Assembly: GCA_947258555.1 (NCBI GenBank) | Contig: CAMYJF010000006.1 | Coordinates: 1 to 59,840, forward strand | Reading direction: 5' to 3' | DNA: 59,840 nucleotides | Origin: an uncultured Eudoraea sp. | GTDB lineage: Bacteria; Bacteroidota; Bacteroidia; Flavobacteriales; Flavobacteriaceae | Shown here: piece after piece, positions 17,416-25,466 of the stretch | How positions within the stretch are numbered: position 1 is the first letter of the stretch | Layout: every line of letters starts with the position of its first letter | The notes under the pieces: model-generated | The model's input: only the letters and a program-made list of their open reading frames with translations | Databases searched by the model: none | Told to the model about the DNA's origin: nothing | Made by a program: the position numbers and the translations under genes

Positions 17416-17514
17416 ATGTTATACGACACCTACGGGGAGGAGTATTTAGATTTCCTCCGTGCATTGAATGAAATTTTAAGTTTAAACGAATTAGCCGAAC
17501 TGGATTACTTGTAG
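17416..17514 (+). CDS. Microprotein A, 32 residues, YxxFLxxLNExL motif
   Basis: The only start codon is ATG 17416; the frame is open upstream to 17287 but has no ATG, GTG or TTG there. The product is acidic and contains YLDFLRALNEIL followed by SLNELAELDYL. A second small ORF 35 bases downstream encodes the related YMSFLETLNEML at a similar position. Two neighbours sharing Y-[LM]-x-F-L-x-x-L-N-E-[IM]-L and followed by one terminator argue for real translation. The motif would form an amphipathic helix. I know of no named family. It follows the YaiO gene by 148 bases, so it could be part of that transcript or have its own promoter. Confidence 0.5.
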   Translation: MLYDTYGEEYLDFLRALNEILSLNELAELDYL

Positions 17515-17549
17515 TCTTAATCGGCTTTTCGGTTTTAAAAACAGATCCT

Positions 17550-17651
17550 ATGGCAAAACAAAATCAAGACAACGCGGCGTACATGAGTTTTTTGGAAACA
17601 TTGAATGAGATGTTGGCCGATTTTGAGATCAGCCGCTTAGGTTGCTCTTAA
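17550..17651 (+). CDS. Microprotein B, 33 residues, sibling of microprotein A
   Basis: ATG 17550 starts MAKQNQDNAA, followed by YMSFLETLNEML and a tail ending in GCS. Seven of the twelve motif positions equal or closely match microprotein A (Tyr, Met/Leu, Phe-Leu, Leu-Asn-Glu, Met/Ile-Leu). There is no signal peptide and no membrane segment; a single Cys sits one residue from the end. An intrinsic terminator with a T-tract on this strand begins 28 bases after the stop codon, which shows that the forward strand is transcribed here. Its function is unknown; it may be a small regulator, a signal peptide precursor, or a partner of a larger complex. Confidence 0.55.
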   Translation: MAKQNQDNAAYMSFLETLNEMLADFEISRLGCS

Positions 17652-17679
17652 TACGTTTAAGTGAATCATTATCAAATAC

Positions 17680-17709
17680 AAGGGGACCTCTATGGGTCCC
17701 CTTTTTTAT
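17680..17709 (+). terminator. Intrinsic terminator after the microprotein pair
   Basis: A perfect 9-bp stem (AAGGGGACC / GGTCCCCTT) with the six-base loop TCTATG is followed by a T-rich tract (TTTTTTATTTT). The T-tract lies only on the forward strand, so this ends forward transcription rather than rpoD, which converges from the right and stops at 17714. Confidence 0.8.
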
Positions 17710-17713
17710 TTTA

Positions 17714-18577
17714 CTAGCCTAAATAAGCTTTCAATAATTTGCTTCTGGAATTATGGCGCAGTTTCCGAATCGCCTTTTCCCGTATCTGCCTTACACGTTC
17801 ACGGGTAAGATCGAATGTCTGACCTATTTCTGCCAGGGTCATGGATTGTTGATCTCCAATCCCATAATACAGTTTAACTACATCGGCTTCCCTGGGGGAT
17901 AGTGTTTCTAATGCCCTATTGATCTCTGTGTTTAAGGATTGCAGCATCAGCTCCTTATCAGGCCTGGGTGACTCCCCTGAACGCATCACATCGTACAGAT
18001 TGGAATCTTCACCTTCTTTTAAAGGGGCGTCCATAGATATGTGACGGCCGGAATTCTTGAGGGATTGCTTCACCTCATTCACGCTCATCTCCAATTCCTT
18101 GGCGATCTCTTCTGCCGAAGGCGGACGCTCATGCGCTTGCTCCAGATATGAAAAGGTCTTTTTGATCTTATTGATAGATCCGATCTTATTCAATGGGAGT
18201 CGGACTACCCTGGATTGCTCAGCTAATGCCTGAAGGATAGATTGTCGGATCCACCATACGGCATAGGAAATAAATTTAAATCCTCGTGTTTCGTCAAATC
18301 GTTTAGCGGCTTTTACCAAACCTACATTTCCTTCATTGATCAGATCAGGTAGTTTCAGTCCTTGATTTTGGTATTGTTTGGCCACCGAAACCACAAAACG
18401 AAGGTTTGCATTCGTTAATTTTTCTAGGGCTGCTTGATCTCCGGTGCGTATAAGTTGTGCTAATTCTACTTCTTCCTGGGCTGTTATTAATTCTATTTTG
18501 CTGATATCTTGCAAGTATTTGTCTAGTGATTTCGACTCTCGGTTGGTAACTTGCTTGATAATCTTTAATTGCCTCAT
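17714..18577 (-). CDS. rpoD: Primary RNA polymerase sigma factor (RpoD/SigA), Bacteroidota type
   Basis: The 287-residue protein is short because it lacks the long region 1.1 and the non-conserved region of proteobacterial sigma-70, as is normal for Bacteroidota. Region 1.2 ([16 protein letters not shown]), region 2 ([46 protein letters not shown]), region 3 and region 4 ([16 protein letters not shown], then the helix-turn-helix [19 protein letters not shown]) are all intact. It directs core polymerase to housekeeping promoters of the TTG/TANNTTTG type. It is transcribed alone toward the microprotein terminator; no upstream partner gene is visible on this strand. Confidence 0.97.
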   Translation of the reverse strand: MRQLKIIKQVTNRESKSLDKYLQDISKIELITAQEEVELAQLIRTGDQAALEKLTNANLRFVVSVAKQYQNQGLKLPDLINEGNVGLVKAAKRFDETRGFKFISYAVWWIRQSILQALAEQSRVVRLPLNKIGSINKIKKTFSYLEQAHERPPSAEEIAKELEMSVNEVKQSLKNSGRHISMDAPLKEGEDSNLYDVMRSGESPRPDKELMLQSLNTEINRALETLSPREADVVKLYYGIGDQQSMTLAEIGQTFDLTRERVRQIREKAIRKLRHNSRSKLLKAYLG

Positions 18578-18778
18578 ATAGTTTTCTAAAGGTTAGAAAT
18601 TTAAGAGGTCAGTATACATTTTTATTCTTTCTTTTCCAATTTCAGTATGATAATGTTATACAAAATTTATAAGCGTTTTGTGGATATCTTTTTGAGTAGG
18701 TGAATCACTGTAAACCCCTTTTATTAATGGTGTCTTGAAGCTATATTTACTTTTCAATTTCTATATTTAATCAGGAAT

Positions 18779-19297
18779 ATGAGCAAAAGAATTCTTAAAA
18801 AATATCTCGCTGAATTGCCAAAAGAAGCACTGGAAGAACAAGTTTTGGATCTTTATGAGCGTTTTGGGCCGGTAAAAACCTACTATGATTTCGTCTTTAA
18901 TCCCAAGGAAGAGAAAATACTTCATGAAGCAAAGGCAAAGATCCATAACGAGTATTTCCCCTTAAAAAGAAGAAGGCCAAGAGCCCGTAGATCTGTGGCC
19001 CAAAAATACATTAGGCATTTCCGTACACTTGGCATGCAAGAGGCCCTGATCGCCGACCTGATGTGGTACAACCTGGAGACTGCACAACAATTCTCCTCAA
19101 CTCGCAACGTACCTGTAGCCTTTTTCAAATCCATGCTTAATTCATTTACGGAAGCGGTCCAGTTTACCGTACACCAGGCGCTTTTGCCAGAATTTCGTGC
19201 GCGTATGGATACTGTTTATAACGAAGTGCACCGTCAACAATGGATGCTGGCCGAAGATTTTGAAAGAGTCTGGGAGACTAATTTATTTGATTCCTAA
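18779..19297 (+). CDS. DUF6155 family protein
   Basis: The 172-residue soluble protein matches, from memory, the DUF6155 pattern common in Bacteroidota: the opening KRILKKYLAELPKEALEEQ, then VKTYYDFVFNPKEEKI, a basic RRRPRARRSVAQKYI segment, and a helical C-terminal half. It has no signal peptide, membrane segment or catalytic motif. The Arg/Lys cluster near residues 60-78 might bind nucleic acid, but this is conjecture. It is divergent from rpoD and convergent with the lipoprotein gene that stops 3 bases beyond its own stop. The function is unknown. Confidence 0.75.
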   Translation: MSKRILKKYLAELPKEALEEQVLDLYERFGPVKTYYDFVFNPKEEKILHEAKAKIHNEYFPLKRRRPRARRSVAQKYIRHFRTLGMQEALIADLMWYNLETAQQFSSTRNVPVAFFKSMLNSFTEAVQFTVHQALLPEFRARMDTVYNEVHRQQWMLAEDFERVWETNLFDS

Positions 19298-19299
19298 CG

Positions 19300-19977
19300 C
19301 TATTGAGTTGCTGAAAAAGTACTGAAGCTGTCTAATTTATCAGTGGCCAGGTAAAGGGAATCATGCGTATTATACCAGGCTCGGGTTTGGGGTAGTTTTA
19401 ACCCATTGAGGTTTACTTCACCGTCACGGATCATTTTTTCACCCAGGTTTTTGGCCTCGTCTTTATAAAATTCTTCCCCTACTAATTGGTAGGTTTCCTT
19501 ATCGAAGGAAAAGTAATAGACTTCGTTGGGATAGGTCACTTTTAACCTATAAACCGGCCGACCCTCAAACGAACTCTTCATGAATTCAGGATCCAGATCG
19601 GTGCCGGGATCCTTGAGCTTCATTGGCAAGCCCCAGAGATAGGTGTAATAGTTTCGTATGCGCTTAATAGCCGTACAATCTACCGTATCACTAGTTGCAT
19701 TAAAGCAAGAGTCGCCCTGGATACCCAGATCAGCACCGGCTGATGGGCGCAAGTATCTGAAATACCGCTTAGGCAGATCTATCTGCACCGTAGTTTTGCG
19801 TTCCGAAGAATCTGGTAGGGAGGCTACGAAATTAAGTTCGTATTTAAAATCCTTCCACAGTCCATCCGGATCGTGATAAGCGATAGATCGGTCAAGTATA
19901 TCAGTTGAAGATCCAGGTCCGGGATCCTGGCAGGAGATCACCACAAAGGCCAGAATGAGCACAAGTAATTTTTGCAT
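19300..19977 (-). CDS. Lipoprotein, DUF6503-like
   Basis: The 225-residue product has a lipoprotein signal (VLILAFVVISC, lipidated Cys near residue 16). After it comes a beta-rich region typical of Bacteroidota proteins annotated DUF6503 or LolA-like: DRSIAYHDPDGLWKDFKYEL near the start, a central YYTYLWGLPMKLKDPGT, and a late YYFSFDKETYQLVGEEFYK. Two Cys near residues 90-100 may form a disulfide. It is expected on the periplasmic face of a membrane. The function is not known. It is a single-gene unit that converges on the DUF6155 gene. Confidence 0.65.
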   Translation of the reverse strand: MQKLLVLILAFVVISCQDPGPGSSTDILDRSIAYHDPDGLWKDFKYELNFVASLPDSSERKTTVQIDLPKRYFRYLRPSAGADLGIQGDSCFNATSDTVDCTAIKRIRNYYTYLWGLPMKLKDPGTDLDPEFMKSSFEGRPVYRLKVTYPNEVYYFSFDKETYQLVGEEFYKDEAKNLGEKMIRDGEVNLNGLKLPQTRAWYNTHDSLYLATDKLDSFSTFSATQ

Positions 19978-20110
19978 GTTTTGATTTATTGGCGCTAAAT
20001 GTACTTAAAAACTTTGTGCGACCACGGGACCATATCAGAAGGAGATCAAAATTATTAATAACCCTGTTAGTATTTTTTCCTCAAAATTTCGCACAGGGAT
20101 AAAAATGAGG

Positions 20111-20118
20111 TAATTTTG
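20111..20118 (+). promoter_or_regulatory. Candidate -7 element (TAATTTTG) for the helicase-glycosyltransferase unit
   Basis: TAATTTTG matches TANNTTTG, 59 bases before the GTG start at 20177. An AATTTCG segment lies roughly 22 bases upstream in place of a TTG -33 element. The match is partial. Confidence 0.4.
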
Positions 20119-20176
20119 CAAAATTGGCTCGTTAGAAGTCAGCCAATTTATTTTCATACCAAATTTGCCCTAATTC

Positions 20177-21688
20177 GTGGAGGTACAAATAAACGGAACA
20201 CAAAAATCACTTTACGACTACCAGGCTCAGGACCTGACCTCCATATTTGAATATTTGGAGGAGGCTCCGGATAATGTAAATATGTTGTATCAGCTGCCAA
20301 CAGGTGGCGGTAAAACGGTCGTGTTTTCTGAGATCGCGCGCCGATTTCTCGAGCTCAAACAGAAGAAAGTAATTGTACTAACGCATAGGATAGAACTAAG
20401 CGTACAAACGTCGAGGATGCTCACTGAATTCCAGGTCAAAAACATGATCATTAACAGTGAAGTTAAAGCCCTGGATGAGTCAGATGATCATCAATGCTTC
20501 GTGGCCATGGTGGAAACATTGAATAACCGATTGCAGGAGGGCGCAATTTCCCTGTCTAACGTGGGATTGGTGATCATAGATGAGGCGCATTACAATTCCT
20601 TCAGGAAACTATTTAACTATTTTGAAAATTCTGCCATTCTCGGTGTAACAGCTACCCCCTTGAGCTCAAATATCAAGCTCCCGATGAAGGATCACTATTC
20701 CAAACTTATTGTAGGGGAATCTATTGAATCACTCATTCAGAAAAAATACCTGGCCAAAGCCAATATGGCTAACTATGATGTCAGCCTTAAAACCCTGAAG
20801 TTGGGAATTCACGGCGACTATACGGTGAAATCCTCCGATGAGCTCTACGGAAATCACCAGATGCTGGGTAAGTTGCTTAAATCCTATGAAGAATTGGCCC
20901 AGGGAACCAAGACCCTTATTTTCAACAATGGGATCAGTACTTCCCGTTATGTCTATGAAACCTTTAAAAAGGCGGGATACGATATACGCCACCTCGATAA
21001 TAAGAACACAGCCAGTGAACGTCGCGAGATCCTGGATTGGTTTTCCAAAACGGATAATGCCATTCTTACCTCTGTAAGTATCCTGACCACAGGGTTTGAT
21101 GAACCCACAGTAGAGACCATCATACTAAACCGGGCAACACGTTCCCTGACTCTCTACTTTCAAATGATCGGGCGAGGTTCACGTATCATTCCTAATAAGG
21201 AAGAATTTACGGTGATCGACCTGGGTAACAATATCGCCCGCTTTGGCATGTGGGATGCTCCGGTGGATTGGCAGGAGATCTTCCATTTTCCCGATTTCTA
21301 TCTTGAAAACATCAAGAATGATGACGATATAGAACGGGAATTCGTTTATGAATTGCCCGATGAGATAAGGGAGAAGTTCCCTAAATCTGATTGCATTGAT
21401 TTTGATGTCAAAGCAGAATATAAAAAGATATTCGCCCAGGGACTCAAGTCGAAAACCGTCCTGGAAAGGAGCATAACCCAGCATGCCCAGATATGTGTGG
21501 AAAACAGCGAAGATGTCTTTGATGCCCGCATCCTGGCGAAACTACTGAAAGACGACATTGCCTTTAGGGTGAGGCAGTACTCTTATTGTATCATGAACAA
21601 TACCAAGAGCTATAAGGAATGGCTGGAGGAAGACTATGAGCGGAAGCTGCGACTAAAGATATCACAGGAATTCGCCGCCAAACTATAG
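20177..21688 (+). CDS. Superfamily 2 DEAD/DEAH helicase
   Basis: The start is GTG 20177; no in-frame ATG precedes the helicase core. Walker A is PTGGGKT (41-47), Walker B DEAH (135-138), motif III is in GVTATP, motif V is TGFDEPTVE and motif VI QMIGRGSR, so both RecA-like lobes are complete. At 503 residues it is a compact ResIII/UvrB-like helicase with no nuclease or methylase domain visible. A C-terminal region of about 130 residues is helical and charged. It probably unwinds or moves along DNA or RNA; a defence or repair role is possible but nothing nearby proves it. The glycosyltransferase gene begins 3 bases after its stop, so the two are translated from one transcript. Confidence 0.85.
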   Translation: MEVQINGTQKSLYDYQAQDLTSIFEYLEEAPDNVNMLYQLPTGGGKTVVFSEIARRFLELKQKKVIVLTHRIELSVQTSRMLTEFQVKNMIINSEVKALDESDDHQCFVAMVETLNNRLQEGAISLSNVGLVIIDEAHYNSFRKLFNYFENSAILGVTATPLSSNIKLPMKDHYSKLIVGESIESLIQKKYLAKANMANYDVSLKTLKLGIHGDYTVKSSDELYGNHQMLGKLLKSYEELAQGTKTLIFNNGISTSRYVYETFKKAGYDIRHLDNKNTASERREILDWFSKTDNAILTSVSILTTGFDEPTVETIILNRATRSLTLYFQMIGRGSRIIPNKEEFTVIDLGNNIARFGMWDAPVDWQEIFHFPDFYLENIKNDDDIEREFVYELPDEIREKFPKSDCIDFDVKAEYKKIFAQGLKSKTVLERSITQHAQICVENSEDVFDARILAKLLKDDIAFRVRQYSYCIMNNTKSYKEWLEEDYERKLRLKISQEFAAKL

Positions 21689-21691
21689 GTC

Positions 21692-22963
21692 ATGGGTACT
21701 TCTCCAAAACGGACCCTTCTGATATTGGGACAAGTTTGGCCGGAATCCTCAACGACGGCAGCCGGGGAGCGAATGATGCAATTGATCCATAGTTTTCAAG
21801 AAGCGAACTATTCTATCTCTTTTGCTTCTTCTGCCTCCCAAACCGATCATTCTGAAGATCTGAGCGCCTTAGGCATCAATTCGATCAGGATCCGAATAAA
21901 TGACTCAGATTTTGATGTGATGATCCGGGAACTTGAACCCGACATTGTCATGTTTGACAGGTTTATGGTAGAAGAGCAGTTTGGTTGGCGGGTAGCAGAA
22001 CATTCTCCAGGATCCCTGCGAATTTTAAATACAGAAGACCTCCATTCCTTGAGAAAGGCCAGGAGGGAAGCTGTGGAGGCTAAAAAAGAGTGCACACAAT
22101 CCTACTGGCTTGAACAACCTGATACGCTGCGGGAATTAGCCAGCATCCTGCGATGCGACCTTTCTTTGTTGATCTCAGAGACTGAATTGAAATGGATGGA
22201 AAATACGGGTATAATTTCAGCTAATATGCTATTCTACCTTCCATTTATGTTAAAGATCATAAATAATTATAATACAGAAAGTTATATTGATTTTGAACAG
22301 CGTAGTGATTTCATATTTGCCGGTCATGGCAAACACCGTCCAAATGACGATGCAGTACATTATTTAAAAGCACAAATATGGCCCTTGATCCGTCAAAAGA
22401 TACCTGACGTACAGCTCACAGTGTATGGGGATGGATATTCTTCCAGAACGCAAAACTTGCACGATCCTAATTCCGGCTTTTTCATGAAGGGATGGATAGA
22501 AAATTTACAGGATGTGATGGCAAAGGCAAGGATCAATCTCGCCCCGCTCCGATTCGGAGCAGGTTTAAAGGGAAAAGTGGTGACCGCCATGGCAGCCGGT
22601 ACGCCGAGTGTAATGACATCTGTAGCTGCAGAAGGGATCTTGTCCTCAAAGAGTTTCATCAATTGTATTGCCGATGAACCGGCCGAATTTGCTAGCAAAG
22701 CCCTGGATCTTTACGTTGATAAACCGGCCTGGGAAGCAGCGCAATCTGCCTATAAGGATCGCCACAACACCTTATTTGACAGGGAAAAGCACCACAGCAG
22801 GCTTCATGAGCGAATAGAGGAGTTGTTCGTTAGTGTTGAAAGCCATCGGGCAGGCAATATTCTAGGCCGAATGTTACATCATCAAAGCCTGAACAGTCAG
22901 AAATACATGGCACGGTGGATTGAAGCGAAAAACAAATTGGAAAAGAGTAGGGTAGCACCATGA
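21692..22963 (+). CDS. Glycosyltransferase, GT4-like (GT-B fold)
   Basis: The 423-residue protein has no membrane segment. The N-terminal half opens with LLILGQVWPESSTTAAGERM, a typical GT-B start. The C-terminal half contains FAGHGKHRPNDDAVHYLKA, a VYGDG strand, GFFMKGWIENLQDVMAKARINLAPLRFGAGLKGKV and a late AAGTPSVMT, matching the nucleotide-sugar-binding lobe of GT4 enzymes. The acceptor and donor are unknown. It stands apart from any glycan cluster and is coupled to the SF2 helicase gene, which is an odd pairing. Confidence 0.78.
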   Translation: MGTSPKRTLLILGQVWPESSTTAAGERMMQLIHSFQEANYSISFASSASQTDHSEDLSALGINSIRIRINDSDFDVMIRELEPDIVMFDRFMVEEQFGWRVAEHSPGSLRILNTEDLHSLRKARREAVEAKKECTQSYWLEQPDTLRELASILRCDLSLLISETELKWMENTGIISANMLFYLPFMLKIINNYNTESYIDFEQRSDFIFAGHGKHRPNDDAVHYLKAQIWPLIRQKIPDVQLTVYGDGYSSRTQNLHDPNSGFFMKGWIENLQDVMAKARINLAPLRFGAGLKGKVVTAMAAGTPSVMTSVAAEGILSSKSFINCIADEPAEFASKALDLYVDKPAWEAAQSAYKDRHNTLFDREKHHSRLHERIEELFVSVESHRAGNILGRMLHHQSLNSQKYMARWIEAKNKLEKSRVAP

Positions 22964-23014
22964 GGTGATTTAGCCGAAGTGACTTATCTTTAAAAATCTA
23001 AAGAAACTGCCGAT

Positions 23015-23848
23015 ATGGAATGGAAAACTGCGAAAGAATTCACGGATATCACTTATAAGAAATGTGATGGCGTGGCCCGTATAGCCTTTAACAGGCCCGA
23101 GGTTCGAAATGCCTTCAGACCAAAAACGACATCGGAGTTATACGAGGCGTTTTATGATGCACAGGAAGACACTTCTATAGGAGTTGTTATCCTTACAGGG
23201 GAAGGCCCTTCTCCAAAGGATGGCGTTTATTCTTTTTGCAGCGGAGGGGACCAAAAATCCAGGGGCCACAAAGGCTATGTTGGAGAAGATGGGTATCACC
23301 GACTGAATATTCTTGAAGTACAACGACTCATTCGCTTTATGCCTAAGGTGGTAATTGCCGTAATACCGGGCTGGGCCGTAGGTGGCGGACACAGTCTGCA
23401 TGTGATATGCGATCTTTCGCTGGCGAGCAAAGAACACGCTCTTTTTAAGCAAACAGATGCCGATGTGACCAGTTTTGACGCCGGTTATGGCTCTGCCTAC
23501 CTGGCAAAAATGGTAGGTCAGAAAAAAGCGCGGGAAATATTTTTCCTGGGCCGAACCTATACGGCTCAGGCCGCATATGAAATGGGCATGATTAACGCAG
23601 TGGTCCCTCATGAGGAACTCGAAGAAACAGCCTATGAATGGGCGCAGGAGATCCTGGCTAAATCGCCTACAGCGATCAAGATGCTGAAATTTGCCATGAA
23701 CCTGACAGATGACGGTATGGTAGGCCAACAGGTATTTGCCGGAGAGACAACCCGACTTGCCTATATGACGGATGAAGCCAAGGAAGGACGTGATGCTTTC
23801 CTGGAAAAACGCAAACCGGATTTCGGTAAAGACAAGTGGATACCTTAG
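23015..23848 (+). CDS. menB: 1,4-dihydroxy-2-naphthoyl-CoA synthase
   Basis: MenB closes the ring of o-succinylbenzoyl-CoA to form 1,4-dihydroxy-2-naphthoyl-CoA in menaquinone synthesis, in the cytoplasm. The 277-residue sequence is a full-length crotonase with MenB-specific segments: AFRPKTTSELYEAF, FCSGGDQKSRG, the oxyanion-hole IPGWAVGGGHSLH, the DADVTSFDAGYGSAYLA loop, and the C-terminal KRKPDFGKDKWIP. The match is strong throughout. The menaquinone partners (menA, menD, menE) are not in the window, so it is transcribed away from them here. A strong hairpin terminator follows. Confidence 0.97.
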   Translation: MEWKTAKEFTDITYKKCDGVARIAFNRPEVRNAFRPKTTSELYEAFYDAQEDTSIGVVILTGEGPSPKDGVYSFCSGGDQKSRGHKGYVGEDGYHRLNILEVQRLIRFMPKVVIAVIPGWAVGGGHSLHVICDLSLASKEHALFKQTDADVTSFDAGYGSAYLAKMVGQKKAREIFFLGRTYTAQAAYEMGMINAVVPHEELEETAYEWAQEILAKSPTAIKMLKFAMNLTDDGMVGQQVFAGETTRLAYMTDEAKEGRDAFLEKRKPDFGKDKWIP

Positions 23849-23872
23849 TGAACTCAAAAGGGTGGTAAACTA

Positions 23873-23906
23873 AAAAGAGTCCTGTCGAGAAGACGAGGAC
23901 TCTTTT
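23873..23906. terminator. Bidirectional intrinsic terminator after menB
   Basis: An 11-bp perfect stem (AAAAGAGTCCT / AGGACTCTTTT) carries a small inner stem and the loop GAGAA. The T-run on each strand is part of the stem, so it can end transcription both from menB and from the reverse-strand serine hydrolase at 24066. Confidence 0.75.
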
Positions 23907-24065
23907 ACGAGAACACTATATGAAAATGAAAAAATTAACTCCTTGTTTGTAATTATGAAGTAAACTTACGGGCATCCTTCCAACCCCCATAATTTTTGTT
24001 GTGAGTGCCTGCTCTTTTGTGGTGAAATAGCCCAAAAGTGTTATTTCGACCTCAAAATGAGGCAT

Positions 24066-25400
24066 TTAAGGAATACAATCAATTATATTTTGTAGAAAAG
24101 AATTTATATCGAACTCCGGGGGTTCGGCTAAACCGGTACGTACAATAACCAGGTCTTTAGAGGGAATAATAAATACATACTGACCCTGGTAGCCATTAGC
24201 CGAATACAAGTCAGCAGGCACATCCGGATATTTCCCTTCGGCATTCAACCAAAAATGTGCACCATAGGTACCGTCAGATCCCTCAGTAGGAGTAGTGATA
24301 TAGTCGATCCACTCCTCATTAAACAACCGTTCTCCGTTCCAGACACCCTTATTCAGGTAAAGAGCTCCAAACTTAGCCCAGTCGCGCGTATTGGCCCAGG
24401 CATAGGAAGAGCCGACAAAATTGCCGGCCAGGTCTGTTTCTATGAGCATACTATTCATCCCGATCTTATCGATAAGTGCAGCATAGGGAAAGTCCAGATA
24501 TTCCTGGTAATTAGCAAATTGATCGTGCAATAAGCCGGAGAGTAAATTAGAAGTACCTGATGAATAATTCCAAAACTGTGTAGGATAACCAATAGCTTCC
24601 TTCTCCGCCTGCATCTCGCTCATGTCTGTTTCCATAAAGAGCATTCGGGTTACATCAGAGATCTTGGTGTAGTCTTCATCCCATTCTAAACTGCTTTGCA
24701 TCCGCAATAAATGGTTATAGGTAATACGTGCGCGTCCATCTACCTGCCAGCCAGGAACAGGGGCCGGTGTTTCCACCTTCAGCTGGCCCTTATATTGCAG
24801 GATCCCATATAGTGTTGCCAGGATACTTTTTGTCATAGACCAGCCCAAAATCGGGGTTTCCTCCGAGAAGCCATCAGCATAGCGCTCTGTAAGGATCTCG
24901 TTTTTATAAAGGACCAGGACAGTTCTTGTTTTTTGCTCATCAGGCCTGGTAAAGGCACTATCCAGGGCAACCTCGAGTTTCGCATAGTCAACCCCCTCAA
25001 GGGTTTTCGTATCCGGATCCAAATTCCCAAAAGGGAAGGGCAGGTCATTTTCCAGGCGATTTCGGTTAGGCCTTAGATAGGGTTCTGGTTCATAATCCTC
25101 ATTGATCAAGACACATCCCAATCCGTCTCTGCAAATAGCAGTGCGCTCCAGGAGTCCAAAAACGTCTGCCGATGCTTCCCGGTCCAGGACATCAATTTCG
25201 GCCTCAGCCATTTTTATTAAAGGCACATTCGTGTCCTGTTCTTCAAGGGATCCAACAGACCGATCTGCAACAAAGACGGCAGAAGCCATATACTTGGCCG
25301 TATATCCGGAAATGATATTAAGTTTGGAATACTGTGTTAGTATTAATACTGCAAGTGCAAGAAAAATCAGGGTGATAATGGAAATGACTTTTTTTTTCAT
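24066..25400 (-). CDS. Membrane-anchored serine hydrolase, beta-lactamase/6-aminohexanoate-dimer-hydrolase-like
   Basis: The 444-residue protein has an N-terminal hydrophobic segment (residues 5-23) that acts as an anchor or uncleaved signal. The SxxK motif is S188-M-T-K191 and the second motif is YSSGTS near residue 281. A C-terminal GYQGQYVFIIPSKDLVIV with a preceding YGAHFWLN is typical of this subgroup. About 150 residues come before the catalytic domain, longer than usual, and include a Cys pair (near 90 and 96). Relatives hydrolyse amides or esters. It differs in layout from the SxxK protein at 1.9 kb and is not a close copy of it. Confidence 0.85.
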   Translation of the reverse strand: MKKKVISIITLIFLALAVLILTQYSKLNIISGYTAKYMASAVFVADRSVGSLEEQDTNVPLIKMAEAEIDVLDREASADVFGLLERTAICRDGLGCVLINEDYEPEPYLRPNRNRLENDLPFPFGNLDPDTKTLEGVDYAKLEVALDSAFTRPDEQKTRTVLVLYKNEILTERYADGFSEETPILGWSMTKSILATLYGILQYKGQLKVETPAPVPGWQVDGRARITYNHLLRMQSSLEWDEDYTKISDVTRMLFMETDMSEMQAEKEAIGYPTQFWNYSSGTSNLLSGLLHDQFANYQEYLDFPYAALIDKIGMNSMLIETDLAGNFVGSSYAWANTRDWAKFGALYLNKGVWNGERLFNEEWIDYITTPTEGSDGTYGAHFWLNAEGKYPDVPADLYSANGYQGQYVFIIPSKDLVIVRTGLAEPPEFDINSFLQNIIDCIP

Positions 25401-25466
25401 TCCGTATGCTTCAGGTTTTTAGGTTTATATTTCTTCAGCTATCTTTAAGGAAACGAATATACGTAT

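Noticed and set aside
23101-23115. GGTTCGAAATGCC, which resembles a tRNA T-arm
   Set aside because: It lies inside menB in frame, and no acceptor or anticodon stem surrounds it. No tRNA was found anywhere in the window.
23138-23857. Long 239-codon reverse frame across menB
   Set aside because: A shadow of menB; the forward protein is a full-length, well-conserved enzyme.
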